From positions 1 through 64,000 of the forward strand of contig NZ_RJJW01000006.1 in assembly GCF_003781945.1 (NCBI RefSeq): 64,000 nucleotides of DNA, in the 5' to 3' direction. The notes under the pieces were generated by a model that worked only from the letters and a program-made list of their open reading frames with translations, searched no databases and was not told the DNA's origin. This DNA is from Halorubrum sp. CSM-61. Its GTDB lineage: Archaea; Halobacteriota; Halobacteria; Halobacteriales; Haloferacaceae. Below are positions 51,785-59,968 of the stretch, in pieces (position 1 is the stretch's first letter; every line of letters starts with the position of its first letter). A program made the translations under genes and the position numbers.

Positions 51785-53098
51785 TTACGGCTTCCGGAGC
51801 GCCAGCGCCTCGCCCTGCTCGGTCGGGAAAGGGAGCTCCCCGTCGATCTCGCCGCCGTCCTCCTCGAAGGCCGTCCACTCGTCGTCGGTGACGAGCGCGT
51901 CGTCGAGGCGCTCGCGGAGCGCCGCCTCGTCGATGCCGGTGCCGATGACGACGTACTCCGTCAGGCGGTCGCCGTGTTCGTCGTCCCAGTCGAGGTTCGG
52001 TCGGTTCGAGCGCAGCATGTCGCGCTCGACGGCCGGGAGGCTCGCGATCCACGGACCGAGCGCTTCGACTCGCACCGACGCGCCGGCCTGTTCGACCTGC
52101 TGACGCTGGTCGGTGCCGGCGACCCACAGCGTCCCCTTCGAGCGGACCACGTCGTCCGGGAGGTCGCGGAGGAGGGCGGCGACCCGGTCCGGGTGGAAGG
52201 GTCGCCGGCGGCGGTAGGTGAAGGAGGTGACGCCGTACACCTCGTCGGGGTGGCGGTGGTCGCGGTCGCCGCTCCCGTGCCCGTGGCCGTGACCCCCGCT
52301 CCCTTCCGCCAGCGCCCGCTTCCACCCCGGGAGGTCGCCGAGCTCGCTCGCGTCGAACAGCCCGACGCCGAGGATCCGGTCCGGATCGACCGCGGAGAAC
52401 TCCGCGACCACCGTCTCCGCGTCGGGCTGGAGCGCGCCGACGAGCTCGACCGCCTCGTCGATCTCCGCGTCGGTACAGAGGTCCGCCTTGTTGCAGACCA
52501 CGAGGTTCGACACTTCGATCTGCTCGACGAGGAGGTCCGAAAGGGGGCGCTCGCCGTCGTCGCTCCCGTCTCCCTCCCCGTTCGCGTCGCTCCCGTCTCC
52601 CTCCCCGTTCGCGCCGACGCCGCCGTTCCCGCCCTCCGCGTCCGGGTCGACGCGACGCTCCGGTGTCCCCTCGCCCGCGAAGGCGTCGAGGAACTGCCGC
52701 GTGTCGATCACGGTCACCAGCGCGTCGACCCGGTACCGGGCCGCCGCGCGCGACTCGGTCGTGAACAGCCGCGCGACCGGCGCGGGCTCGGAGATTCCCG
52801 ACGACTCCACGACGAGGGCGTCGAAGGAGCGCTCGTTCGCGAGCCGCACCACGGCCGTTTCGAGGTCGTCCTGCAGCTCACAGCAGATACAGCCGTTCGA
52901 CAGCTCCGTGACGCCCTCGACGTCGATCTCGGACTCCTCGGCGATCAGCTCGGCGTCGACGTTCACGTCCCCCATGTCGTTGACCAGCACCGCGATGTCG
53001 CGGTCGCCGGCGTTCCGCAGGAGGTGATTCAACAGGGTCGTCTTGCCCGCGCCGAGGCTCCCCGAGAGCACGGTCACCGGGATCCGATCGTCGTCCAT
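51785..53098 (-). CDS. CobW/ZNG-family GTP-dependent metallochaperone
   Basis: 437 aa. Walker A GSLGAGKTT at 13-21, metal motif C70-x-C72-C73 in NGCICCEL, then VESSGISEP, the NKADLC guanine motif (near 207) and a C-terminal CobW_C domain. Two features mark metal handling: a His-rich loop GHGHGHGSGDRDHRHP near 272 and a low-complexity acidic linker containing a 9-residue duplication (ANGEGDGSD twice, from a 27-bp DNA repeat at 52561-52614). The metal (zinc or cobalt) cannot be read from sequence. ATG at 53098. Confidence 0.9.
   Translation of the reverse strand: MDDDRIPVTVLSGSLGAGKTTLLNHLLRNAGDRDIAVLVNDMGDVNVDAELIAEESEIDVEGVTELSNGCICCELQDDLETAVVRLANERSFDALVVESSGISEPAPVARLFTTESRAAARYRVDALVTVIDTRQFLDAFAGEGTPERRVDPDAEGGNGGVGANGEGDGSDANGEGDGSDDGERPLSDLLVEQIEVSNLVVCNKADLCTDAEIDEAVELVGALQPDAETVVAEFSAVDPDRILGVGLFDASELGDLPGWKRALAEGSGGHGHGHGSGDRDHRHPDEVYGVTSFTYRRRRPFHPDRVAALLRDLPDDVVRSKGTLWVAGTDQRQQVEQAGASVRVEALGPWIASLPAVERDMLRSNRPNLDWDDEHGDRLTEYVVIGTGIDEAALRERLDDALVTDDEWTAFEEDGGEIDGELPFPTEQGEALALRKP
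52561..52614. repeat. 27-bp in-frame tandem duplication in the CobW gene
   Basis: Two copies of cgctcccgtctccctccccg followed by ttcgcgt or ttcgcgc; multiple of three, adds nine residues per copy to a disordered linker. Confidence 0.9.
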
Positions 53099-53257
53099 GG
53101 CGTTCGGTGGGCGTGCCGGACCCTTCAACGTCGCGGCGGCGGAAGCGGTCGCGATCGCCGGTGTCACGCCGACCTCCCCGTCCGCGTCGGCGACCGTCGG
53201 GTCCCGTGTTCGCCGGAAGCCGATACGTTGAAACGTCGCCCCCGCGGATCGCGGACC

Positions 53258-53473
53258 ATGATCGATTACTCAGCCGTGGTGGGGATCGTGGCGATCGCGG
53301 TGACCGTTCTGATGGTCGTCGCGATGCTGTACCTCGTCTGGGACGCGCTCGACGGGGACGCACACACGCCGAGTCCCGATCGAACGGGACACTCCGACTT
53401 CGGCGACGGCGACGAGGCGGGCGACGGGGAGGAGACGCAGGGCGAGCTGACCGACGGCGTCGACTCGGCCTGA
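53258..53473 (+). CDS. Small single-pass membrane protein
   Basis: 71 aa. MIDYSAVVGIVAIAVTVLMV and VAMLYLVWDA form one long transmembrane helix (about 7-28), followed by an acidic, disordered cytoplasmic tail with His and Asp (DRTGHSDFGDGDEAG). Divergent from the CobW gene with a 160-bp gap; could be metal-related by position only. Confidence 0.7.
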   Translation: MIDYSAVVGIVAIAVTVLMVVAMLYLVWDALDGDAHTPSPDRTGHSDFGDGDEAGDGEETQGELTDGVDSA

Positions 53474-53612
53474 CCGCGATCGGACCCCGTCTCCGCCGGA
53501 CCGAGCGCTGAGACGCCGACGCGAACCGCCTCCGATCCGCTGACGAGCGCTCACGAGCGCCCGCCGCCCGACCGCGATACCTTTTAACACGTCTCGACCG
53601 TCACGATCGGTA

Positions 53613-53909
53613 ATGACAGTCGCCGACCGGATCGAGGCGTTTCGAGCCGCGCTCGAGGAGTGGCTCCGCGGGCTGTACCACGGGATGATAACCCATCCGG
53701 CCTACGAGAAGATCGAGAAGGAGGCGGAGGACGCGGAAGACGAGTTCATGCTCGCGTGCTTCCCCGACGCCTTCGGGATCCCCTCGCCGGTCTCGTACTA
53801 CACCGCCGAGCTGCTCCCCTACCTCGAAGACGAGTTCGAGGCGTGGGAGCGGCGGCTGTGGGACCGCGAGAGCCTCATCGAGCGGAAGGGCCAGCAGTAC
53901 CACTTCTGA
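53613..53909 (+). CDS. Conserved 98-aa protein coupled to an ArsA-type ATPase
   Basis: 98 aa, helical: MTVADRIEAFRAALEEWLRG and MITHPAYEKIEKEAEDAEDE, then FGIPSPVSYYTAELLPYLED and a basic C terminus. It has no recognised motif but is a compact, conserved-looking haloarchaeal protein. Its stop TGA overlaps the ArsA start (TGATG), so it is translationally coupled to that ATPase. A TATA-like ccttttaac at 53580-53588 gives a leaderless start. Possibly a regulator or client-binding partner of the ATPase. Confidence 0.8.
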   Translation: MTVADRIEAFRAALEEWLRGLYHGMITHPAYEKIEKEAEDAEDEFMLACFPDAFGIPSPVSYYTAELLPYLEDEFEAWERRLWDRESLIERKGQQYHF

Positions 53910-54886
53910 TGGAGCGGTTCGTCTTCTTCGGCGGGAAGGGCGGGGTCGGCAAGACCACGGTCTCCTGCGCCTACGCCTCCCGCTGCGCGAACGCCGGGCT
54001 GCGGACGCTCGTCGTCTCGACCGACCCCGCGCACTCGGTGTCCGACGTGTTCGATCAGCGGTTCACCGACGACCCGGAGTCGGTCGACGGCGTCGAGGGG
54101 CTCGACGCGATGGAGATCGACCCCGAAGACGAGATGCAGCGGCACCTCCGGGAGATCCGCGAGGGGCTCTCCGAGCAGGTGTCGGCGTCGATGGTCTCGG
54201 AGATCAACCGGCAGCTGGAGATGTCGCACGGGACGCCGGGCGCGTACGAGGCCGCCCTCTTCGACGCGTTCGTGGGCGTGATGCGCGAGGAGAGCGAGCC
54301 GTACGACCGCGTCGTCTTCGACACCGCGCCGACCGGGTCGACGCTGCGGCTGCTCGGGCTCCCGGACTTCTTGGGCGACTGGATCGACCGGCTGCTGTAC
54401 AAGCGCAAGCAGTCGATCGACCTGTTCGAGAAGGCCGCCATCGGCGACATGGAACCCCGGCGCCTGATGGACGGCGACCCCGTCTTGGAACGCCTCCAGC
54501 GCCGCAAGGAGTTCTTCGAGTTCGCGGGCGACACATTGCGGTCCGACGCCGCCTTCTTCCTCGTGTTGAACCCCGACCAGTTGTCGGTCAACGAGACGGG
54601 CCGGACGATCGAGGGGTTCACCGAGCGGGACCTCCGAGTCCGCGGGCTCGTCGCGAACAAGCTCACCCCGTCGCCGGACGACGACGAGGAGGGACGCGGG
54701 GCCAGCTACCTCCGGGAGAAGGCCGCGACCGAGCGCGAGCGGCTCGATCAGGTGCGCGAGGAGTTCGACCCGCCGCTGGTCGCCGAGATCGAGTCGCGGA
54801 CGCGGGAGGTCCGCGGGGACGTGCTCTCGGAAGTCGCGGCCGCGCTCGACGTCGAAACGGGAGCGCCCGTGGACGCGCGCGAATAA
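53909..54886 (+). CDS. arsA: ArsA/GET3-family ATPase
   Basis: 325 aa. Deviant Walker A GGKGGVGKTT at 8-17, the switch I region STDPAHSVSDVF and switch II FDTAPTGSTLRLL near 132 are intact. The protein lacks the duplicated second half of bacterial ArsA and the CxxC of eukaryal Get3, so it is a single-domain archaeal GET3/ArsA-like ATPase. A role in membrane-protein targeting is as likely as arsenite export; no arsB/arsC is nearby. Overlaps the 98-aa partner gene by 1 nt. Confidence 0.9.
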   Translation: MERFVFFGGKGGVGKTTVSCAYASRCANAGLRTLVVSTDPAHSVSDVFDQRFTDDPESVDGVEGLDAMEIDPEDEMQRHLREIREGLSEQVSASMVSEINRQLEMSHGTPGAYEAALFDAFVGVMREESEPYDRVVFDTAPTGSTLRLLGLPDFLGDWIDRLLYKRKQSIDLFEKAAIGDMEPRRLMDGDPVLERLQRRKEFFEFAGDTLRSDAAFFLVLNPDQLSVNETGRTIEGFTERDLRVRGLVANKLTPSPDDDEEGRGASYLREKAATERERLDQVREEFDPPLVAEIESRTREVRGDVLSEVAAALDVETGAPVDARE

Positions 54887-54999
54887 GAATCAGGGATAGA
54901 TAGACGAAACCAACGTCTGGATCGCGGAAAGTAATCGCCGGGTGGCGTCCTGTCCGGTGATTCGATCGGATCGAGCGCGTAACTATCACGGTCGAAGCC

Positions 55000-55008
55000 A
55001 ATATTTAA
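55000..55008 (+). promoter_or_regulatory. Probable TATA box of cstA
   Basis: aatatttaatacg begins at about 55000, some 45 bp before the cstA start, implying a short 5' UTR of about 20 nt; ggcagggg near 55035 is a weak ribosome-binding-like purine run. Confidence 0.5.
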
Positions 55009-55048
55009 TACGCTCTTTCCGAACCGGTCTCGTGAGGCAGGGGAATTC

Positions 55049-56905
55049 ATGACAAGCATCATCTGGATCGTAGTTGCTGTGCTCGGCACCTTCACCGTGG
55101 GGTATATGGGGTACTCGCGGTACCTCTCGCAGTTCGTCGACCTCGACGACGAGCGGGAGACGCCGGCGCACAAGTACGAGGACGGACAGGAGTACGTACC
55201 GTCGAAGAAACCGGTACTACTGGGGCATCACTTCTCGAGTATCGCGGGCGGCGCGCCGATCGTCGGCCCGATCACGGCGGGGGCCATTTGGGGCTGGGTC
55301 CCGGCGCTGTTGTGGGTCGCCATTGGGAACCCCCTGATGGGTGCGGTCCACGACTTCATCTCGCTGTCGAGCTCGATCCGCCACGAGGGTCGCTCGATCG
55401 GCTACATCGTCGGCCAGTACGTCGGGGAACGTGGGAAGAACCTGCTGCTGTGGTTCGCGTTCCTCACGATCATCCTCGTCGTCGCCGTGTTCGCATTAGT
55501 CGTCGGGATCGTGTTGAACGCGTTCCCGTCGGCGGCGACCGCGAGCTTCGTGTACATCGCGCTCGCGGTCGTCTTCGGCGTGTACCTCTACCAGCTCGAC
55601 GGCCCGTTCATCCCCGGGACCGTCCTGTTCGTCGCCGGAGTGTTCGCGGGCGTCTGGGTCGGTATCCAGTACCCGTTCGCGTTCTTCTCGCTGGCCGGCG
55701 AGGCGTCCCACACCGCGGGCACGTTCGTCCTCTTCGAGGGGAGCACGGGCTCGTGGGTACCCGGCGCGGGTGCACTCGGCGGTAACACGGCCGCGTGGGT
55801 GCCCGTCATCCTGATATACGCGGTCATCGCGAGCGCGCTCCCGGTCTGGACGCTGCTGCAGCCGCGTGACTACCTCTCGTCGTTCCTGCTGTACGCGGGG
55901 GTCGGCGGTGCGTTGGTGGCGATCATCGTCGGTACGATCTTCGGCACCTCGTCGCAGCCGCTCGTGATCGACAGCAGCATCCAGCCGTTCCAGGGGTTCA
56001 TGGGGGTCGACAGCCGGGCGCCGTACCCGCTGTTCCCCATGCTGTTCGTCACTATCGCCTGCGGGACCATCAGCGGGTTCCACTCGCTGGTCTCCTCGGG
56101 GACCACGGCCAAACAGCTGAACAAGGAGAGCGACGCCCGACTGATCGGCTACGGCGGCATGCTCGGTGAGGGGCTGCTCGCGGCGACGGCGCTGTCAGCG
56201 CTCGCCATCGCCGGGTTCGCCTCCGACGCCGCGGCCGGCGGCATCGGCGGCGCGCTGCCGAACTTCGCGAGCGGCGGCGGGATCATCCTGACGAGCCTCG
56301 GCATTCCCGCCACGTACGGCGCCCCCTTCATGGCGCTGGTGCTCGTGAGCTTCCTGCTCACCTCCACGGACACGGCCGCGCGGCTCGGCCGCTACATGAT
56401 GGAGGAGATCGTCGGCACGAAAGGGACCCAGAGCGAGACCGGTTTCGCCGGCGGGATCGGTTCGTTCGCCCGCGGTCGCTACACGAACCCGATCGTCCAA
56501 GGACTGATCGCGTACGCGCTGGTCATCTCCGGCGAGTGGGCGACCCTGTGGGCGCTGTTCGGCAGCGCGAATCAGCTGCTCGCGGCGCTCGCGCTGCTCA
56601 CCGGAACCGTCTGGCTCGCCAACTGGGACGAGTCGAAACAGCTCGTCAGCACGGGCGTGCCGATGGCGATCATGGTCGTCATAACCGTGATCGCCTTGGC
56701 GTTCCTGGCGGGGTATCAGTGGCTGTTCGTCAACCTGATCCAGGGCGGCGTGACCGGCATCGGTAACCAAATATCGATGGTCGTCCGAATCGCGCTCGCG
56801 GTCGTGCTCGTCTACCTCGCGCTGGCGCTCGTGCGCATCGGTTACGGCAACATCGCGAGCGTCCGCGGCGGCGACCGCACCGCCGCGGAACCGAGCGACG
56901 ACTGA
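55049..56905 (+). CDS. cstA: Carbon starvation protein CstA family transporter
   Basis: 618 aa polytopic membrane transporter, about 16 helices. Family markers: YSRYLSQFVDLDDERETPAH, then PVLLGHHFSSIAGGAPIVGP near 55, VALWVAIGNPLMGAVHDFIS near 90, FHSLVSSGTTAKQLNKE near 348 and TSTDTAARLGRYMMEE near 437. CstA-type proteins take up peptides or pyruvate. A 160-bp leader before the start contains an AT-rich promoter. Single gene, no BtsT-type regulator adjacent. Confidence 0.93.
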   Translation: MTSIIWIVVAVLGTFTVGYMGYSRYLSQFVDLDDERETPAHKYEDGQEYVPSKKPVLLGHHFSSIAGGAPIVGPITAGAIWGWVPALLWVAIGNPLMGAVHDFISLSSSIRHEGRSIGYIVGQYVGERGKNLLLWFAFLTIILVVAVFALVVGIVLNAFPSAATASFVYIALAVVFGVYLYQLDGPFIPGTVLFVAGVFAGVWVGIQYPFAFFSLAGEASHTAGTFVLFEGSTGSWVPGAGALGGNTAAWVPVILIYAVIASALPVWTLLQPRDYLSSFLLYAGVGGALVAIIVGTIFGTSSQPLVIDSSIQPFQGFMGVDSRAPYPLFPMLFVTIACGTISGFHSLVSSGTTAKQLNKESDARLIGYGGMLGEGLLAATALSALAIAGFASDAAAGGIGGALPNFASGGGIILTSLGIPATYGAPFMALVLVSFLLTSTDTAARLGRYMMEEIVGTKGTQSETGFAGGIGSFARGRYTNPIVQGLIAYALVISGEWATLWALFGSANQLLAALALLTGTVWLANWDESKQLVSTGVPMAIMVVITVIALAFLAGYQWLFVNLIQGGVTGIGNQISMVVRIALAVVLVYLALALVRIGYGNIASVRGGDRTAAEPSDD

Positions 56906-56966
56906 CGCAGACGACCGACCTCGCCTTCTCGCCCTCTTCGGTCATCTCTTCGGTGACGCGCCGACC

Positions 56967-57638
56967 TCACCGCCAGAACCGCTTCGCGAACCGCGAGAGG
57001 AACCCCTCGTCCGGTCTCTCGACCGGCTCCCACAGTCGGAGGGCCTCGGCGGTGCTCGCGGCCTCGCTGGTGACGAGCCGCTCCTCGTCGGGCGCGACCA
57101 CGACGAGGTTCACCTCGTAGTGGCCGTAGTAGCCGAACTTCAGCAGCGTCCGGTCGCGGAACCCGTCGACGAACGCGGCGACGTCGTCTGAGATTCGATC
57201 GGCGACGAGCGCGACGGTGATATCGGTACCGTAGTGCTGTTCGTTCCCCTCGACCCGCTCGTCGGCGACGCCGTGGGCGAACTCCACGAGCCGCTCTAGC
57301 TCGCCGACCGTCGGGCTGGCGACGCGTCGGGCGAACAGGTACTCCATCACGTCGTGGTCCGCGTAGCTCAGCGCGGGGTGGAGGAACTGCTTCTGGTTGC
57401 GCACCCGCATCTCGGCGGTGAGATCGAAGCGTTCCCCGTCGACGACGACGTCGCGATCGAGGTCGTAGCTGTACATCAGCCGGTCGGAGACGCGGTCGAA
57501 GTACTCGTCGTCGTAGTCGGGGACCGCCTCGCGGATCTCGGCCGGCAGCTCCTCGGGGTCGCGGCGGGCGTCGCCCGCCGCCGGAGCCGCCGCGTCGGCG
57601 CGCGTCTCGTCGTCCGCGCCGTCGGCGGCGTCACTCAT
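56967..57638 (-). CDS. Conserved haloarchaeal protein, function unknown
   Basis: 223 aa. Starts with an acidic, Ala-rich disordered segment; the folded part begins PEELPAEIREAVPDYDDEYF and includes DRLMYSYDLDRDVVVDGERF, NQKQFLHPALSYADHDVMEY and FGYYGHYEVNLVVVAPDEER. It ends in a basic tail (FLSRFAKRFWR). No known motif seen. Overlaps the cupin gene by 8 nt (ATGAGTGA), so the two are translationally coupled. Confidence 0.72.
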   Translation of the reverse strand: MSDAADGADDETRADAAAPAAGDARRDPEELPAEIREAVPDYDDEYFDRVSDRLMYSYDLDRDVVVDGERFDLTAEMRVRNQKQFLHPALSYADHDVMEYLFARRVASPTVGELERLVEFAHGVADERVEGNEQHYGTDITVALVADRISDDVAAFVDGFRDRTLLKFGYYGHYEVNLVVVAPDEERLVTSEAASTAEALRLWEPVERPDEGFLSRFAKRFWR

Positions 57639-58011
57639 CGTCCGGGTCGTAGGCGACCGCGTCGTTGTCGGCCGGCGGCGCGCCGATCGCGAGCACGGTC
57701 ACGGGGCCGTCGGCGTCGGCCGGGTTGTACGCCCGCTGCGGGCTCTCGGGGTCGACGACGAACAGGTCGTCCGCGAGGACCTCGTAGGTCCGGTCCGGCG
57801 TTTCCACCGAGAGCGTCCCGTCGAGGACGTAGAACGCCTCCTGTTGGGTCTCGTGGTAGTGGTATGCGAGCGGCAGCTGCTCGCCCGGCTCCGCGCGGAA
57901 GCGGTTTATCGCCGCGGCATCGAGGCCGCCCGGCTCGGAGAGCTTCCGGCACTCGCAGGGTCGGTCGGGCTTCGGCTCAACCGAGTCCGTGTCGACGACG
58001 CGATATCCCAT
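57631..58011 (-). CDS. Cupin-domain protein
   Basis: 126 aa. Single cupin barrel: metal motif 1 is AYHYHETQQEAFYVLDGTLS with the two His and the Glu, and motif 2 is a weak version DDLFVVDPESPQRAYNPADA in which the last histidine is replaced. A cysteine pair near the N terminus (RPCECRKL) is unusual. ATG at 58011 gives MGYRVVDTDSV, a common start; the upstream Met at 58026 adds five residues. First gene of a pair with the unknown protein. Confidence 0.85.
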   Translation of the reverse strand: MGYRVVDTDSVEPKPDRPCECRKLSEPGGLDAAAINRFRAEPGEQLPLAYHYHETQQEAFYVLDGTLSVETPDRTYEVLADDLFVVDPESPQRAYNPADADGPVTVLAIGAPPADNDAVAYDPDDE

Positions 58012-58178
58012 GTGAACACATTCCATGGCCGGTTGAAAAGCGCATCGGGCCGGCGTCGAACCGAAACCGGACCGGAGTCGGTCGGTTTCGCCGCGGTCAC
58101 CGGCGATCCGGAACTCCCGAATCGGCGTCGGCGAGGGGTTTTTAGCCGATCGAACACGAACGTTCGGTAGAGATACCC

Positions 58179-58412
58179 ATGTCCGACGAGGAGATCAAAG
58201 CGGAGGCGTGCGGCCGGTGCTCGATGTCGACGGTCGTCGGCGCGGTGAGCGGTGACCAAGGCCCGGAGGAGCGCGCCGAGCGCGACCCGTTCGCCGGCGA
58301 GCGCATCGAGGTCGACGAGTCGTCTATCCGGCGCGTGTCGCCGGGCGGACTCCTGAGCGACCTCAAAGACCGGATCGACGCGCTCGGTCGCCGGCTCGCG
58401 TACGGGAAGTAG
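58179..58412 (+). CDS. Small conserved protein, function unknown
   Basis: 77 aa. MSDEEIKAEACGRCSMSTVV contains one C-x2-C; a variable acidic middle follows, then an amphipathic helix RRVSPGGLLSDLKDRIDALG. One knuckle alone cannot hold zinc, so a homodimer or disulfide is possible. The TATA-like tttttagc at about 58138 fits. Function not recognised. Confidence 0.68.
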   Translation: MSDEEIKAEACGRCSMSTVVGAVSGDQGPEERAERDPFAGERIEVDESSIRRVSPGGLLSDLKDRIDALGRRLAYGK

Positions 58413-58469
58413 CGGCTTCGGTCCGGTCGCCGGGACTTATACGCGCTCGCGCCGTAACGGGGGCAACCG

Positions 58470-59210
58470 ATGGAAGAGAGCATCTCCGGCTTCAAGATGC
58501 GCGGAGACTGGGGCGACGCGGTCGAACACGGCGAGCGGATCGCCCTGGCGCTCCGGGAGACGGGCGCCGACGGCGACCCGTTCCACGAGTTCGACGACTG
58601 GCGCCCGAAGTCCCACGAGCGCATCGACGAGGACGTGTCGGAAAAGACCGCCGAGCAGGCGTCCGTCGGCGAAGGCGAGGGCGAACAGGCGGGGAAATCG
58701 CCCGGCGAGGACCTCCAGACGGCCGGCGAGAAGCTCACCGAGTCCTACGAGAAGGTCGAGGAGGACGACACCGAGAGCGCGGTGGAGAGCTGGGGCGAGT
58801 CGATCGGTCACGTCGCCCGCGCGGCCGACTCCGCGAGCCGCAAGGCGCTCCGGAAGGTCGAGGACACGGTGTACCGGAAGGTGATGACTCAGATGGCGCC
58901 GTACTACTTCGACAACGAGCTCGTCAGCGCCAACATCCAGGAGGTCGGTCGCGGCGAGAACGGCGAGACGTTCGTCTTCGAGGTGAACGTCAACGACGAC
59001 GAGCTGAAAGCGGAGGTGAGCGACATCCTCGCCGACTACGAGTCGGAGATCGACCGCTGGCACGTCGAGGCCGAGAAGCGGACTGAGGACGTGGCCGCCG
59101 CTGAGGGGGTCGAACCGCCGGAGGAGGAGGGGGGGTCCGGACTCGACGACGACCTGATCTCGGTCCGCCGGCGGCGCGAACGCGCCACCTCTCCGACTCG
59201 GAGCCGCTAA
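58470..59210 (+). CDS. DUF5828 family protein
   Basis: 246 aa. MEESISGFKMRGDWGDAVEH and GERIALALRETGADGDPFHE followed by a long acidic region and, near residue 145, VMTQMAPYYFDNELVSANIQ plus a conserved NVNDDELKAEVSDILADYES segment match DUF5828 as I recognise it; function unknown. The C terminus is a disordered acidic tail. No catalytic residues apparent. Confidence 0.75.
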   Translation: MEESISGFKMRGDWGDAVEHGERIALALRETGADGDPFHEFDDWRPKSHERIDEDVSEKTAEQASVGEGEGEQAGKSPGEDLQTAGEKLTESYEKVEEDDTESAVESWGESIGHVARAADSASRKALRKVEDTVYRKVMTQMAPYYFDNELVSANIQEVGRGENGETFVFEVNVNDDELKAEVSDILADYESEIDRWHVEAEKRTEDVAAAEGVEPPEEEGGSGLDDDLISVRRRRERATSPTRSR

Positions 59211-59262
59211 CCTCCGGTGCGAACACGTCGAACTTAACTCGCGGAACCGCGAACGGACGCCA

Positions 59263-59505
59263 ATGACCGAGGTACTCCGGGTGGCGGCCGGCGAGCTGTC
59301 TGCCGACGAGATAATCGACGCCCTCAACGAGGGGCGGCGGGTCCTCGTCGACGTCGAGGTCGCCGGCGGCGACCACGAGGTCGTGCTCCGGTACGACGGC
59401 GAGACGTACCACTGCGACACGCCGACGAACCTGCACCGCCACAGCGACGAGTCCGGAATGCGCGGATGCGTTCGCAAGATGGGATACGCCGCGGACGACG
59501 ACTAA
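59263..59505 (+). CDS. Small conserved protein (DUF8001-like), function unknown
   Basis: 80 aa: MTEVLRVAAGELSADEIIDA and LNEGRRVLVDVEVAGGDHEV, then LRYDGETYHCDTPTNLHRHS and GMRGCVRKMGYAADDD. Predominantly beta-strand after a helical start; contains C and H residues but no clear metal site. A TATA-like cttaactc lies about 30 bp before the ATG. Function not recognised. Confidence 0.68.
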   Translation: MTEVLRVAAGELSADEIIDALNEGRRVLVDVEVAGGDHEVVLRYDGETYHCDTPTNLHRHSDESGMRGCVRKMGYAADDD

Positions 59506-59586
59506 TCTCGGTGGCTGACGACCGCGACGCCGCCACCGCGCGGGGCGGATGGCGACTTTTAACCCGCCCGCCGTCGAACGGCGTCC

Positions 59587-59964
59587 ATGAGCGACCCCGA
59601 GATCGAGGACCTCGTCGGCGACGTGTCTCCCTCCTTCGAACACGTGCTCTCCTGCGTGTTCGGCGTCCAGGACCACGAGAGCCGCACGTACCTGACGCTG
59701 CTCGATCACCCGGGAAGCACCGTCGCCGAGCTCGCCGAGACCCTCGATCGAGACCGGTCGAACGTGAACCGGTCGCTGTCGACGCTGCGGGAGAAGGGGC
59801 TCGTCGAGCGCCGCCGCCGCCTCCTCGACTCGGGCGGCTACGTCTACCAGTACACCGCGATTCCGATCCCGGAGGCGAAAGCGCGCCTCCACGACGCCTT
59901 AGACGAGTGGGCGGAGGGCGTCCACGACGCGATCGACGCGTTCGACCCGGACGACCGGGAGTAG
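59587..59964 (+). CDS. Winged-helix transcriptional regulator
   Basis: 125 aa. A TrmB-like winged helix-turn-helix: HESRTYLTLLDHPGSTVAEL then AETLDRDRSNVNRSLSTLRE with recognition helix and the wing KGLVERRRRLLDSGGYVYQY. A short C-terminal helical dimerisation segment follows, with no effector domain, so the protein resembles the small haloarchaeal wHTH regulators. A TATA-like cttttaac about 25 bp upstream fits leaderless initiation. Convergent with the peptidase gene. Confidence 0.85.
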   Translation: MSDPEIEDLVGDVSPSFEHVLSCVFGVQDHESRTYLTLLDHPGSTVAELAETLDRDRSNVNRSLSTLREKGLVERRRRLLDSGGYVYQYTAIPIPEAKARLHDALDEWAEGVHDAIDAFDPDDRE

Positions 59965-59968
59965 CGCG

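Noticed and set aside
53909-54886. Arsenite resistance operon
   Set aside because: No arsB, arsR, arsC or arsD nearby and the ATPase lacks the ArsA arsenite-binding cysteine pattern.
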